From Hydractinia symbiolongicarpus (Eukaryota > Cnidaria > Hydrozoa > Anthoathecata > Hydractiniidae): a stretch of 64,000 bases of DNA. Shown here piece after piece: positions 63,614-64,000 of the stretch. The first letter of the stretch is position 1. Each line of letters begins with the position of its first letter. Location: NCBI RefSeq assembly GCF_029227915.1, contig NC_079877.1:23089851-23153850 (forward strand), given 5' to 3'. A program made the translations under genes and the position numbers. The notes beneath the pieces were generated by a model. That model was not told the origin of the DNA and did no database searches. It was given only the letters and a program-made list of their open reading frames with translations.

Positions 63614-64000
63614 CTAGCAGGAATAAAAAATGAAACATTAGCGTTGGTGGCGAGGCCTGTGGAAAATACATCTAGGCAGAAGAACAATGAAGAAGATTCT
63701 GTCATTTGAATTTTGATAATGACATGTGGATACACACTGTTTGTTTAGACATATTTTGGCTGTGGCTTCTAGTGTGTAGAGTTTTAAATGGTGATCAAGA
63801 AAATTATAGGATCATGTACTTTTGACGAACGGTTAAAGAGATATTAGGGCTTCAAGGTATATTTAGATGATGTCATTAACCTGTCTGCTTGAAAATAGGT
63901 GGTATGACCCAGCTTTGGGGAACTTACGTAATTTTGGCTCCAGTGGCCCCTAGTTACCCATGCATAGATAAGCTCAGTTATTTCCAGCCGTTTTCAAGAT
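63614..64000. other. EI24: Probable EI24 intron at the right edge
   Basis: No exon is identified between the 63613 acceptor and the end of the window. The sequence is most simply intronic for EI24 on the minus strand. Confidence 0.4.

Overview
This window is animal nuclear DNA: AT-rich, with GT-AG introns, genes split into many short exons and many small repeats between and inside genes. The proteins (mitochondrial thioredoxin, PEX2, EI24, secreted astacin metalloproteases, a CatSper sperm-channel auxiliary subunit), together with a Penelope-like retroelement and many foldback repeats ending in AACCTCGTCCCCAGG, fit an invertebrate. A cnidarian is my best guess. That is an inference from gene content and repeat style, not a proven assignment.

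Layout. 1-2.5 kb (+): the last exons of an unidentified gene. 5.0-6.8 kb (-): an orphan two-exon gene with a long disordered acidic tail. 8.5-9.9 kb (+): TXN2 in three exons, with a long AAT microsatellite in intron 2. 11.7-15.0 kb: a composite, broken Penelope-like element with an inverted partial copy, a tandem 3' duplication, a candidate 12-bp target-site duplication and a degenerate hammerhead-like motif. 15.7-36.7 kb (+): three tandem astacin genes (A, B, C) that share the same seven-exon plan and intron phases. A and B read through cleanly. C has an in-frame TAG in exon 3 although all its other exons are open. 39.6-59.4 kb (-): a CatSper auxiliary-subunit gene, most like CATSPERB, rebuilt here as at least 21 exons. 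Its introns hold a 46-bp satellite array, a decayed copia-like retroelement, a Harbinger-like DNA element, a 37-bp-scale tandem repeat and a perfect small hairpin. 60.9-61.8 kb (-): intronless PEX2. 62.7-63.6 kb (-): the last three exons of EI24, which continues beyond the right edge.

The genes do not form a functional cluster apart from the astacin array, which grew by tandem duplication and shows patchy identity suggesting gene conversion. TXN2 (mitochondrial redox), PEX2 (peroxisomal import ubiquitin ligase), EI24 (ER membrane) and the CatSper subunit (sperm flagellar calcium channel) are unrelated housekeeping or germline genes. I found no bacterial features, no CRISPR array and no convincing tRNA or rRNA gene. 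The candidates most worth a second look are the 68-bp palindromic insert with a 10-bp target duplication and its relatives, the composite Penelope element, and astacin C with its stop codon at the edge of a high-identity tract.
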